Shown: positions 6,967-14,112 of the stretch, in pieces
How the letters are laid out: each line of letters starts with the position of its first letter
Position numbering within the stretch: the stretch's first letter is position 1
DNA from: a virus
Direction: 5' to 3' (one strand)
Length of the DNA stretch: 34,977 nucleotides
IMG/VR virus record: IMGVR_UViG_3300008107_000325
Coordinates: 1-34,977 of that record
Notes under the pieces: model-generated
Database searches by the model: none
What the model was told of the DNA's origin: nothing
What the model saw: the letters and a program-made list of their open reading frames with translations, nothing else
Program-made: the position numbers and the translations under genes

Positions 6967-7401
6967 ATGCCACAGCCAATTGATTTAGGCAAATTAAGAT
7001 TTAGTTACAACGGTGTATTTGACAACGGCAAACTTTATGAAGTTAACGATGTTGTAAAATACGGCGGTAGTGCATATGTTTATATAAATAACAATTCAGC
7101 ATCAGGAAATAATCCAAGTAATCAAACATACTGGTCACAAATGGTTGACGGTATTCAATACGAAGATGATTGGTCAGCCTCTGCATCTTATCAAAAAAAT
7201 GACGTAGTAAAATACGGTCCACAAACTTTTATTGCATTATCAGATAATACAAATACAGTTCCAACTAACACAGCAACATGGGATACATTTACTGGTGGTA
7301 TTGAATATGTTGGAGTATGGGCTTCTGCAGCAACATATTTTCCAAAACAAGTTGTAAGACTTGGAAATGGACACCATTTACTGCAGGTTTTGAATACTTA
7401 G
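6967..7401 (+). CDS. Tail fibre gene, fragment 1 of 4
   Basis: This frame encodes tandem ~45-residue modules of the type YEVNDVVKYGGSAYVYINNN...W, then YEDDWSASASYQKNDVVKYG with PQTFIALSDNTNTVPTNTAT and WDTFTGG, then a third unit GIEYVGVWASAATYFPKQVV followed by RLG. Such D-V-V-x-x-G / F-I-A / W repeats resemble carbohydrate-binding fibre modules seen in cyanophage and pelagiphage tails. The third unit is cut off after RLGN; about 20 residues expected before its closing Trp are absent and the frame then ends in a spurious GHHLLQVLNT. The repeat continues in another frame from 7368. The ATG is one base after the preceding stop. Confidence 0.7.
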   Translation: MPQPIDLGKLRFSYNGVFDNGKLYEVNDVVKYGGSAYVYINNNSASGNNPSNQTYWSQMVDGIQYEDDWSASASYQKNDVVKYGPQTFIALSDNTNTVPTNTATWDTFTGGIEYVGVWASAATYFPKQVVRLGNGHHLLQVLNT

Positions 7402-7856
7402 GTTTATGGACAGCATTAACTCCTTACTTACCTGGAGACATAGTTAATGATGGAGTTTCTGCATTTTTAGCAGTAGGTGAGTTTACATCTGGAGCAGACT
7501 TTGCATTAGAAAAATTAGATACATCTAAATGGGAATTGTTTGTACAAGGTGCAGATTATCTTCCATCACAATTAGGTCAAGCAGGAAAAATTTTAACAAC
7601 AGATGGAAACAATCCACTGTGGGTTAGAGATGTTGAATTAGGCGAAACAGTAGTATTAGAAAAACTTTTTGTAGGACCAGAAGCACAATCATTTAATGCT
7701 AGTGCAGCATTAACTTCTCCAATTGCAGTATTTGCATTAGACTCAGGAGAAGATGCATATGCACAAGTAGCATTTCAAAACGTATCAGCAAGTTCTTCAA
7801 CAGATTTAATTGTTTACGCAGATAGCGGAGACGATACATCTGATTCTTCCAGATAA
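7368..7856 (+). CDS. Tail fibre gene, fragment 2 of 4 (frame shifted)
   Basis: From the codon at 7368 the sequence reads WTPFTAGFEYLGLWTALTPY, the end of the interrupted module and the start of the next, then LPGDIVNDGVSAFLAVGEF, KWELFVQGADYLPS, GQAGKILTTDGNNPLWV and a second region with SFNASAALTSPIAVFALDSG and STDLIVYADSGDD. The last part resembles the 'YADSGDN' segment of cyanophage fibre proteins. The frame stops at 7854-7856 soon after GDDTSDS. An ATG exists at 7317 in this frame but lies in sequence belonging to fragment 1, so it is unlikely to be a true start. Independent expression is doubtful. Confidence 0.6.
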   Translation, partial: WTPFTAGFEYLGLWTALTPYLPGDIVNDGVSAFLAVGEFTSGADFALEKLDTSKWELFVQGADYLPSQLGQAGKILTTDGNNPLWVRDVELGETVVLEKLFVGPEAQSFNASAALTSPIAVFALDSGEDAYAQVAFQNVSASSSTDLIVYADSGDDTSDSSR

Positions 7857-8373
7857 TCGTGTACATATTGAAATTGCAACAGAATCTACAAATCCATCAA
7901 ATGGTGCGTTAACAGTACTTGGTGGTGCTGGTGTACAAGGTAATCTAAACGTATTAGGTAATATGGGAATTCAAGGTAATATTAATCTTCAAGGTAACAT
8001 TACAATTGGTGGTGGACAATTTGTAACTGAAAACTTGTCATCATCTGACCCAATTCTTTTCGTTGGTAACGCAAACCCAGCAAACGACTACGATCTAGGA
8101 TTTATGACAGAACAAAAACTTCCAAGTGCAAGTGCAAGAGCACTTTTTGGTATGGAAAGAATGACAGCAAGTGCAGTATTGTTAGAAACAAAACAATATG
8201 GTGGCACTTTTGTTGAAGTAGTTGCTGGTGTCAATGTTCCAGTAGGTGCTCCAGCAAACGTATGTAATGTAACTTTAGATACAATTCATGCGTTAAAAGT
8301 TGGAGACTATGTAGAAATAGCAGGATTAACAGATACAAATCTAAATGGAATACAACTTATTAAAAGATCATAA
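7846..8373 (+). CDS. Tail fibre gene, fragment 3 of 4 (frame shifted)
   Basis: In a third frame the sequence continues DNRVHIEIATESTNPSNGAL followed by TVLGGAGVQGNLNVLGNMG and IQGNINLQGNITIGGGQF, a beta-repeat shaft like that at 891-960, then the fibre module ENLSSSDPILFVGNANPAN and YDLGFMTEQK. The end has a TVLGVN-like region and DTIHALKVGDYVEIAGLTDT, homologous to DHNLSSGDYITINGVDATF in the 21552 protein. It stops at GIQLIKRS, and the next part of the domain is missing. Read together with its flanks it is the centre of one long fibre gene. An upstream TTG (7810) exists in this frame but lies in fragment 2 sequence. Confidence 0.6.
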   Translation, partial: LPDNRVHIEIATESTNPSNGALTVLGGAGVQGNLNVLGNMGIQGNINLQGNITIGGGQFVTENLSSSDPILFVGNANPANDYDLGFMTEQKLPSASARALFGMERMTASAVLLETKQYGGTFVEVVAGVNVPVGAPANVCNVTLDTIHALKVGDYVEIAGLTDTNLNGIQLIKRS

Positions 8374-8662
8374 TAACAATCAGTGGTATTTACTAACTGG
8401 ACTTGAAGATAAGCCATTAAATGATATAGATATGGATGATATTACTTGCGATGTATTGAACGTAGGTTCATTAAGAGCAAAATATGGGGTAAACGTATTC
8501 TCTACCGAAGCAGAAAGAGATGAAATAATACCTGATCCAAGTCATGGTACAATGGTTTATGTGCAAACAAAAAAGGCACAACAATATTACAGTAGTCAAG
8601 AAAGATGGGAAAGTATCGAGTTCGATAGTTTCGTATCACCACTTCTACTGATGGGAGTATAA
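8363..8662 (+). CDS. Tail fibre gene, fragment 4 of 4 (C-terminus)
   Basis: A fourth frame carries KDHNNNQWYLLTGLEDKPLN, DITCDVLNVGSLRAKYGVNV, then the module FSTEAERDEIIPDPSHGTMV with YVQTKKAQQYYSSQERWESI, which is the same C-terminal fibre module as FATTAARDAAIPSPVAGTIA...LYIWDGAQWDIV in the 21552 gene. It ends FDSFVSPLLLMGV, the hydrophobic Gly-Val ending of the W-module family. An ATG at 8345 lies in this frame but inside fragment 3. The normal C-terminus and tight spacing to the next gene (one base) indicate that the four fragments form one broken or frame-variable gene. Confidence 0.6.
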   Translation, partial: KDHNNNQWYLLTGLEDKPLNDIDMDDITCDVLNVGSLRAKYGVNVFSTEAERDEIIPDPSHGTMVYVQTKKAQQYYSSQERWESIEFDSFVSPLLLMGV

Positions 8663-8663
8663 A

Positions 8664-9509
8664 ATGGCAATTTCCAATTATAAGGTCTTAGGACAAGTTA
8701 CCTCTGGATTATATGAAAGACTTCCAGTTAAAACAAGAGGTTTGACAACAAACCAAGCATACTTTGAAACAACAACACCTCACGGTTTAACAGTAGGAGA
8801 TCGTGTAGAAGTTTGGTCAACAGATCAATCAATCATGAATCGCCGCCGTGTAGTTGCAAAACTTGGCAAAAACGATGACACTAACCCAACAACATACTTT
8901 ACAGTTCCACTAACAAATGCAAATATTACAGATGCAGCACAAACAGCAGCATATGTTTACTCATATGAAAATGCTCAAGGAAAAAGAGTTTTAAATAAAC
9001 AAAAAACAGGTGGCATTGTTACTTTAATTACAGATGGTAATCACAATGCAGCAGCAGGAGACTTAATAACAGTTGACATCAACGATGCACAATATGATGG
9101 AGATTGGGTAATCTTTGATTCAGTATCTTCAAGTGCTTTTAGATACATTGCTCTTGGAGCAGATCAATCATCAGCATCAGTTATTACAGGAACAGCACCT
9201 GGTGCAGTAGCAATTCAAAAAGCCAACACAGTATTTACAGTTGGAACATCAGAACAAGCGATTATTTCAACACTAGCAGTTTCTAACACACTAACACACT
9301 CATGCTACTTCTATGCATATATAGTAAAAAGCGGAGATTCAAAAACATCTCCTCCAGATAAATCAATAATTGCAAATAGAGTTTCGTTAGATCCAGGTGA
9401 AACCTACAGCATGACCATGGGCTACACATTAGATCAAGGTGACGCACTAGTTGTTAGGGCTTCCCATGCTGGTATCTACTTTACTGCATTCGGAACGTTA
9501 CTGAAGTAA
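8664..9509 (+). CDS. Fibre-associated protein ending in a 110-residue-family domain
   Basis: 281 residues with two clear parts. Residues ~25-175 contain THGLTVGDRVEVWSTD and GNHNAAAGDLITVDINDAQY followed by DGDWVIFDSVSSSAFRYIA, two copies of the small beta domain also found in the 21552 protein. Residues ~185-281 (ANTVFTVGTSEQAIISTLAV ... GETYSMTMGYTLDQGDALVV ... ASHAGIYFTAFGTLLK) match the 110-residue family of 1431, 3105 and 4968. The family that is free-standing elsewhere is thus fused here. It follows the fibre fragments by one base and precedes a Gly-rich gene, so this block has the same three-part order as the cassettes. Confidence 0.7.
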   Translation: MAISNYKVLGQVTSGLYERLPVKTRGLTTNQAYFETTTPHGLTVGDRVEVWSTDQSIMNRRRVVAKLGKNDDTNPTTYFTVPLTNANITDAAQTAAYVYSYENAQGKRVLNKQKTGGIVTLITDGNHNAAAGDLITVDINDAQYDGDWVIFDSVSSSAFRYIALGADQSSASVITGTAPGAVAIQKANTVFTVGTSEQAIISTLAVSNTLTHSCYFYAYIVKSGDSKTSPPDKSIIANRVSLDPGETYSMTMGYTLDQGDALVVRASHAGIYFTAFGTLLK

Positions 9510-9524
9510 GGGGGGTACTTATAA

Positions 9525-10625
9525 GTGACCCTAACCAGAACAAAAAATACTAACAGGTTAGCAACATTATTTAATACAGCATTTACATCATATGAATCTA
9601 TTGATTTAGATCGTGCTGGTCATTATAAAACAATATTTGACAAAGGATCAGGAAATGGTCAACACTATACACAGCCAGGAACAAATTTTGGAGAATGGGT
9701 TTTAATACCAGAACAAACTTTTACTGGTGAAGTAAAAATGTGGGGTGCAGGTGGTGGATCACATAATGATTCTGGTGCTTCAGGTGGTGGAGGTCACGCA
9801 AGATCATTAGTTACATTTTATAAAGACAAGCCTTATACACTTTGGGTAGGACAAGGTGGAAGTTATGCCTATCACAATCATGATAGCAATGGAAATAGAA
9901 CCAACCCATGGGAATCTGGTGGATTTGGTGGTGGTGGAAACGGCGGACACAATGCTGGCGGTGGTGGTGGAATGTCTGCAATATTTTATAACACTCATGG
10001 ACTAGAAGGAATGAGTGGTTCACAATTTAGCCACGGAATAGCATCAACTTTTGAAGGACCAAATCAGTCTAATGCTATATTAGTAGCAGGTGGAGGTGGT
10101 GGACAAGGACATCACGGAACATCAAATCATGGACAAGGTGCAGGCGGTGGTGGACAACATGGACATCATGGACATGCACAAAATCACGCACATCAATATG
10201 ACGCAGCACACGCTTGGCGTGATGGATCATATGGTTCTGGTGGATATAGAATGCATGGTGGACATGGTGGAGCATCTTCTTATACAGGTGGTGGAGGTGG
10301 AGGATACTGGGGTGGTGCTGGAGGAACACATAGAGGAACTGGCTCTCATCATAACGGTGGTGGAGGTGGAGCAGGTCACGCATTAGATTTATACTCAACT
10401 CCAGAACATTGGAATTATTGGATTAAAGAAAAATATCCAAATATTGTTAGAAATTCAACATTAGAAATTGCTCCAGGAAATCATCAAAATCATAATCCAG
10501 CACCAGCAGCATCAACCGATGTTGACGCAAATAGTTCGCAAGGATGGGGAACAGGTAGTGGCAGAACTGGAAGTTCTCATGGTGGCGGTAATGGTAGAAT
10601 GATTATAAGGACAGTGGCCACATAA
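9525..10625 (+). CDS. Gly/His-rich tail adhesin-like protein, type A, copy 1
   Basis: GTG start at 9525 behind a purine-rich AAGGGGGGT stretch. The 366-residue product has an N-terminal ~65-residue part (LATLFNTAFTSYESIDLDRA, GEWVLIPEQTFTGEVKMWGA) and then the phage glycine-rich domain: GAGGGSHND, VTFYKDKPYTLWVGQGG, SNAILVAGGGGGQGHHG, followed by a His-dense stretch GGQHGHHGHAQNHAHQYDAA. The C-terminus returns to Gly-Ser and closes with GNGRMIIRTVAT. The WGAGGG and YTxxVGQGG strands frame the Gly-helix lattice in this family. His clusters could bind metal ions or tune packing; that is inference. Its best paralogue is 11796-12956. Confidence 0.75.
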   Translation: MTLTRTKNTNRLATLFNTAFTSYESIDLDRAGHYKTIFDKGSGNGQHYTQPGTNFGEWVLIPEQTFTGEVKMWGAGGGSHNDSGASGGGGHARSLVTFYKDKPYTLWVGQGGSYAYHNHDSNGNRTNPWESGGFGGGGNGGHNAGGGGGMSAIFYNTHGLEGMSGSQFSHGIASTFEGPNQSNAILVAGGGGGQGHHGTSNHGQGAGGGGQHGHHGHAQNHAHQYDAAHAWRDGSYGSGGYRMHGGHGGASSYTGGGGGGYWGGAGGTHRGTGSHHNGGGGGAGHALDLYSTPEHWNYWIKEKYPNIVRNSTLEIAPGNHQNHNPAPAASTDVDANSSQGWGTGSGRTGSSHGGGNGRMIIRTVAT

Positions 10626-11809
10626 TGACTAATTCAAGTTCAAAAAGAAAAATTGATACAGACGTATCATTAGATAATTATGCTTATTATTATTTAAAAA
10701 CTCCAAGTGGTGCTTTAAGTAAAGATCAAATTGTAGATAATACAAATAGTTATGAACATTCATATACCGCAATTAAGGGAGAAATGTTTAATGTTGGCGG
10801 TGGAAGTATATTTAGTACTGAAACTGAATATCAATTAGATTACGGCTCACATGTTTTATATCCAAAAAATGATTTTACTGCATGGGTTTCCTTATGGGGT
10901 GCAGGTGGCGGTGGAGCAGACCCATCAGGTGGAAATTATGGTGGTGGAGGAGGATTTACAAGAGGTCTAGTAAAATTTAAAGCAAACACTCCATACACAA
11001 TAGTTGTTGGAGAAGGTGGACATTGTGATAATGCATCAACACATGGTGGTGGTGGAAGAGGTCACTCATCAGGTGGTTCTGGTGGCGGTCTTACAGGTCT
11101 ATTTATGAACGTAGATCATAATGGCAGAGGAGATTGGGGTCACACAGACAATACTCCAGTTAGAAGAGATCAGGCATTGTTAGTTGCAGGTGGTGGTGGA
11201 GGAAAAGGCCATCATGGATCTGCACATCATGGTAGCGGTGGCGGTGGCGGTGGCTGGTATGGAAGAAGTGCACATAACGTTTCTGGAGCAACTCAATTTA
11301 ATGGTGGATCTGGTGGATATAATAACGGAGGTCGTGGTGGGTCTGGTCACGGATTTCATGGAGGACACTCTGGATCAAACACTTCTTGGCTAGGTGGAGG
11401 TGGAGGTGGTTGGTATGGCGGTGGTGGCGGAGGTCATACATCAAATCATCATAATGGCGGATCTGGTGGATCAGGTCATCATGCTATGCCTTCAGAAGGT
11501 GGATCTTTTCCAAATAGCGAATTATCAAAATACTTAGTTACAGCACATACACTATCTTCAGCATCTTATCATAATTTTAGATCAGATAAACCAGCAAATT
11601 GGCTAAACGACTATGCTCACAACAAAGCAAGAAATGGAAATCATGTTGGAAGAGGTGCCGCTGGAAATGATATGACACACGGCTCAAGACATGGAAAAGT
11701 TGTAATAAATTTTGCTCCAGGGTATTTAAAGAATGCTTATAATACAATAGAACAGAATCCAATGCCATTATCATTTAATCAAGGAAACACTAGATATGAC
11801 AGGAATTAA
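10625..11809 (+). CDS. Gly/His-rich tail adhesin-like protein, type B, copy 1
   Basis: 394 residues. The N-terminal ~95 residues differ from type A (YAYYYLKTPSGALSKDQIVD, GEMFNVGGGSIF, DYGSHVLYPKNDFTAWVSLW) and lead into GAGGGGADPSGG, KFKANTPYTIVVGEGG, STHGGGGRGHSSGGSGGGL and QALLVAGGGGGKGHHGSAHH. A WYGGGGGGHTSNHHNGG segment lies in a 101-nt stretch that is identical in the 12956 gene. The C-terminal ~60 residues are not Gly-rich and are the longest such tail of the array. Start overlaps the upstream stop (TAATG); the next gene's ATG lies inside its last 14 bases. Confidence 0.75.
   Translation: MTNSSSKRKIDTDVSLDNYAYYYLKTPSGALSKDQIVDNTNSYEHSYTAIKGEMFNVGGGSIFSTETEYQLDYGSHVLYPKNDFTAWVSLWGAGGGGADPSGGNYGGGGGFTRGLVKFKANTPYTIVVGEGGHCDNASTHGGGGRGHSSGGSGGGLTGLFMNVDHNGRGDWGHTDNTPVRRDQALLVAGGGGGKGHHGSAHHGSGGGGGGWYGRSAHNVSGATQFNGGSGGYNNGGRGGSGHGFHGGHSGSNTSWLGGGGGGWYGGGGGGHTSNHHNGGSGGSGHHAMPSEGGSFPNSELSKYLVTAHTLSSASYHNFRSDKPANWLNDYAHNKARNGNHVGRGAAGNDMTHGSRHGKVVINFAPGYLKNAYNTIEQNPMPLSFNQGNTRYDRN
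11357..11457 (+). repeat. 101-nt perfect direct repeat, copy 1
   Basis: Identical, base for base, to 13658-13758. It covers HGGHSGSNTSWLGGGGGGWY followed by GGGGGGHTSNHHN in the two type B proteins. The flanking coding sequences differ at many third positions, so the perfect block stands out. The offset (2301 nt) is a multiple of three and both copies are in the same reading frame. Confidence 0.9.
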
Positions 11810-12956
11810 AGAAAATCAGCCAATAGCACATATTTTTAATGAAGCCTTAGCAGAGCATAAAGATGTCTATTGGAAAGATAAAAATCAAGGAAAAATATTT
11901 GCAGAGGGCTTTGGTCAAACAACACATCAGTTTGATCACAATGAACCAGGACATTTTGATTTTGGAAGAAAATATGGAATATGGACAATAATTCCTTATA
12001 GATCTTTTTATGGAACAGCAAAAGTGTGGGGTGCAGGTGGGGGTGCTAGAGGTTATGATACTGGAGACGCAGTTGCTGGTTCAGGAGGATACTCTAGTGC
12101 TACAGTTAAATTTTTAAAAGATATTCCTTATACAGTTTTAGTTGGTCAATCACCAGGTCACATTACACATAGACATAGTGGTGCTGACGTTCGTGACAAT
12201 TATGGACAATCTGGATCTTTTGGTAACGGTGGAGGTGGAGCAACTCACGGTGGTCCAGGAGGTGGCCTATCTGGTATATTTTTTAATACATTTGGAAATC
12301 ATGGTGGTCCAGGTCATGGGCATGGTGCTAACCATACTTCATTCAGATCAATTGGAAGACAAAATGCTTTAATTATTGCTGGCGGTGGCGGAGGCTCAGG
12401 ACATCATAGTACTGGTCATCATGGAACTGGAGCAGCAGGTGGTGGAACAAATGGAACTAGTGGACACAATGCTGGTGGTGGCTCACAAACAGGTGGTGGT
12501 GGAAACTGGGGACACGGATCACAAGCAGGCTACTCACTACACGGTGGACACGCAGGAGACGGAGGAAACTCTGGAGGCGGCGGAGGTGGATGGTTTGGTG
12601 GTGCTGGTGGAACACATCATAGTAATCATCATAATGGTGGCGGTGGAGGTTCAGGACATTTGCTAGATTTACATTCAACAGGTGGGTATCCAAATAATTG
12701 GATTAAAACAAAGTATCCAGATTTAGTAACAGATGGATATTCAGTTAATGGTAAAACAACGCATCAAAATCATAATATTAACCCTGGATACCATGCAGAC
12801 TCAGATTGGATGGGTGCAGGTCAAGGTGGAGGATCTCAAGGTCAATCAAGTGGAGAACAAATTTTTGGAAGAACTGGATTAGGTGGAGGATGGGATCATT
12901 CGGGGTATCCTGGAAGAGTAGTAATTTCTGCAAATAGATGGGTAGGTACTGACTAA
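11796..12956 (+). CDS. Gly/His-rich tail adhesin-like protein, type A, copy 2
   Basis: 386 residues, beginning inside the end of the previous gene. N-terminal signature: IAHIFNEALAEHKDVYWKDK and YGIWTIIPYRSFYGTAKVWG, parallel to LATLFNTAFTSYESIDL and GEWVLIPEQTFTGEVKMWG of the 9525 protein. Gly-rich body with NALIIAGGGGGSGHHSTGHH, GGWFGGAGGTHHSNHHNGGG and the shared tail element DLHSTGGYPNNWIKTKYPDL (compare DLYSTPEHWNYWIKEKYPNI in 9525). The paired N- and C-terminal matches show that the two genes arose by duplication and then diverged in loops. The last strand is GRVVISANRWVGTD. Confidence 0.75.
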   Translation: MTGIKENQPIAHIFNEALAEHKDVYWKDKNQGKIFAEGFGQTTHQFDHNEPGHFDFGRKYGIWTIIPYRSFYGTAKVWGAGGGARGYDTGDAVAGSGGYSSATVKFLKDIPYTVLVGQSPGHITHRHSGADVRDNYGQSGSFGNGGGGATHGGPGGGLSGIFFNTFGNHGGPGHGHGANHTSFRSIGRQNALIIAGGGGGSGHHSTGHHGTGAAGGGTNGTSGHNAGGGSQTGGGGNWGHGSQAGYSLHGGHAGDGGNSGGGGGGWFGGAGGTHHSNHHNGGGGGSGHLLDLHSTGGYPNNWIKTKYPDLVTDGYSVNGKTTHQNHNINPGYHADSDWMGAGQGGGSQGQSSGEQIFGRTGLGGGWDHSGYPGRVVISANRWVGTD

Positions 12957-14104
12957 TGACTAATATTAGATCTAAAAATGAAAAACAAGTTACTTATGAA
13001 TTAACAAGACCAAATGGATCATTGTTTACATACACTGCTACTCCATCAACACATTTTTCAGATTCAAAAACAAAAAGAAAAGGTGAAATCTTTAATGTTG
13101 GTGGTGGATCTTTTTATAGAGACTATAATTCAAGCGGTGAATGGTGGTTTGATTTTGGATCACATGTATTAAAACCACAAAATGACTTTTTAGCATGGGT
13201 TCAAATGTGGGGTGCTGGTGGTGCAGGACAACATAGAAGTGGAGACAATGCTGCTGGTGGTGGAGGATTTACACAAGCACTAGTTCAATTTAAAGCACAA
13301 ACTCCATACACAATTGTCGTTGGTCAAGGAGGAAATTTTGATAACGTAGCAACACACGGTGGTGGTGGAAGAGGGCATTCGTCAGGTGGTTCTGGCGGAG
13401 GTCTTTCAGGTTTATTTATGGGCTCTACTCATTTTGGTAAAAGTTCATGGGCACATACCACTACACCAGTAACACAATCACAAGCATTGTTGGTTGCAGG
13501 AGGTGGAGGTGGAAAAGGTTATCATACTCAATCACATCACGGAGCAGGTGGTGGAGGTGGTGGTTGGGATGGAAGAAGTGGTCACAACTCTGGTGGAGGT
13601 GGACAAACAGGTGGTGGCGGTGGTGGATACAACGGTGGACAAGGTGGACAGGCTTTACATGGAGGACACTCTGGATCAAACACTTCTTGGCTAGGTGGAG
13701 GTGGAGGTGGTTGGTATGGCGGTGGTGGCGGAGGTCATACATCAAATCATCATAATGGTGGTGGAGGTGGATCAGGACATTATGCTTATCCATCAAACAT
13801 TGCCACACAAGCAAATAACGATAAGGCACAATATATAATTACAGGTCATACCTTAAGAGCACCTGGTGATCATGGAACTCAAACACCAATGCCAGCAAAT
13901 GATAGAAATCCACTAGCACAAGGTGACGGTGGGTTAGCAGGATTAGGTGGAAGAGGATCAGAAGTTGGTCAAAGCGATAAAGAAGGTCAGAAACATGGAA
14001 AAGTTGTAATAACTTTAGCACATGAAATAATGAATAAATCAGAATATGTTTTTCCAACTCACACAGCACCTGGAGATAATAACGCCTGGTCTCAATCATA
14101 TTAG
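12956..14104 (+). CDS. Gly/His-rich tail adhesin-like protein, type B, copy 2
   Basis: 382 residues. It shares with the 10625 protein the N-terminal motif KGEIFNVGGGSFY, the strand FGSHVLKPQNDFLAWVQMWG, QFKAQTPYTIVVGQGGNFDN, ATHGGGGRGHSSGGSGGGLS and QALLVAGGGGGKGYHTQSHH, and the exact 101-nt repeat near its middle. Near the C-terminus EGQKHGKVVITLAHE matches SRHGKVVINFAPG of the 10625 protein. Loops between these anchors differ in length and composition. TAATG coupling upstream; a TAG stop followed by AGGAGT serves as ribosome site for the next gene. Confidence 0.75.
   Translation: MTNIRSKNEKQVTYELTRPNGSLFTYTATPSTHFSDSKTKRKGEIFNVGGGSFYRDYNSSGEWWFDFGSHVLKPQNDFLAWVQMWGAGGAGQHRSGDNAAGGGGFTQALVQFKAQTPYTIVVGQGGNFDNVATHGGGGRGHSSGGSGGGLSGLFMGSTHFGKSSWAHTTTPVTQSQALLVAGGGGGKGYHTQSHHGAGGGGGGWDGRSGHNSGGGGQTGGGGGGYNGGQGGQALHGGHSGSNTSWLGGGGGGWYGGGGGGHTSNHHNGGGGGSGHYAYPSNIATQANNDKAQYIITGHTLRAPGDHGTQTPMPANDRNPLAQGDGGLAGLGGRGSEVGQSDKEGQKHGKVVITLAHEIMNKSEYVFPTHTAPGDNNAWSQSY
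13658..13758 (+). repeat. 101-nt perfect direct repeat, copy 2
   Basis: Second copy of the block at 11357-11457, in the same frame of the paralogous type B gene. Recombination between the copies would fuse the N-terminal part of the 10625 gene to the C-terminal part of the 12956 gene in frame and remove 2301 bp, including the whole type A gene between them. Confidence 0.9.
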
Positions 14105-14112
14105 GAGTAAAA

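Noticed and set aside
10075-10398. His/Leu-rich frames on both strands within the Gly/His-rich array
   Set aside because: They are out-of-frame readings of G-rich repeats, without starts or ribosome sites, and recur in each paralogue for the same reason.
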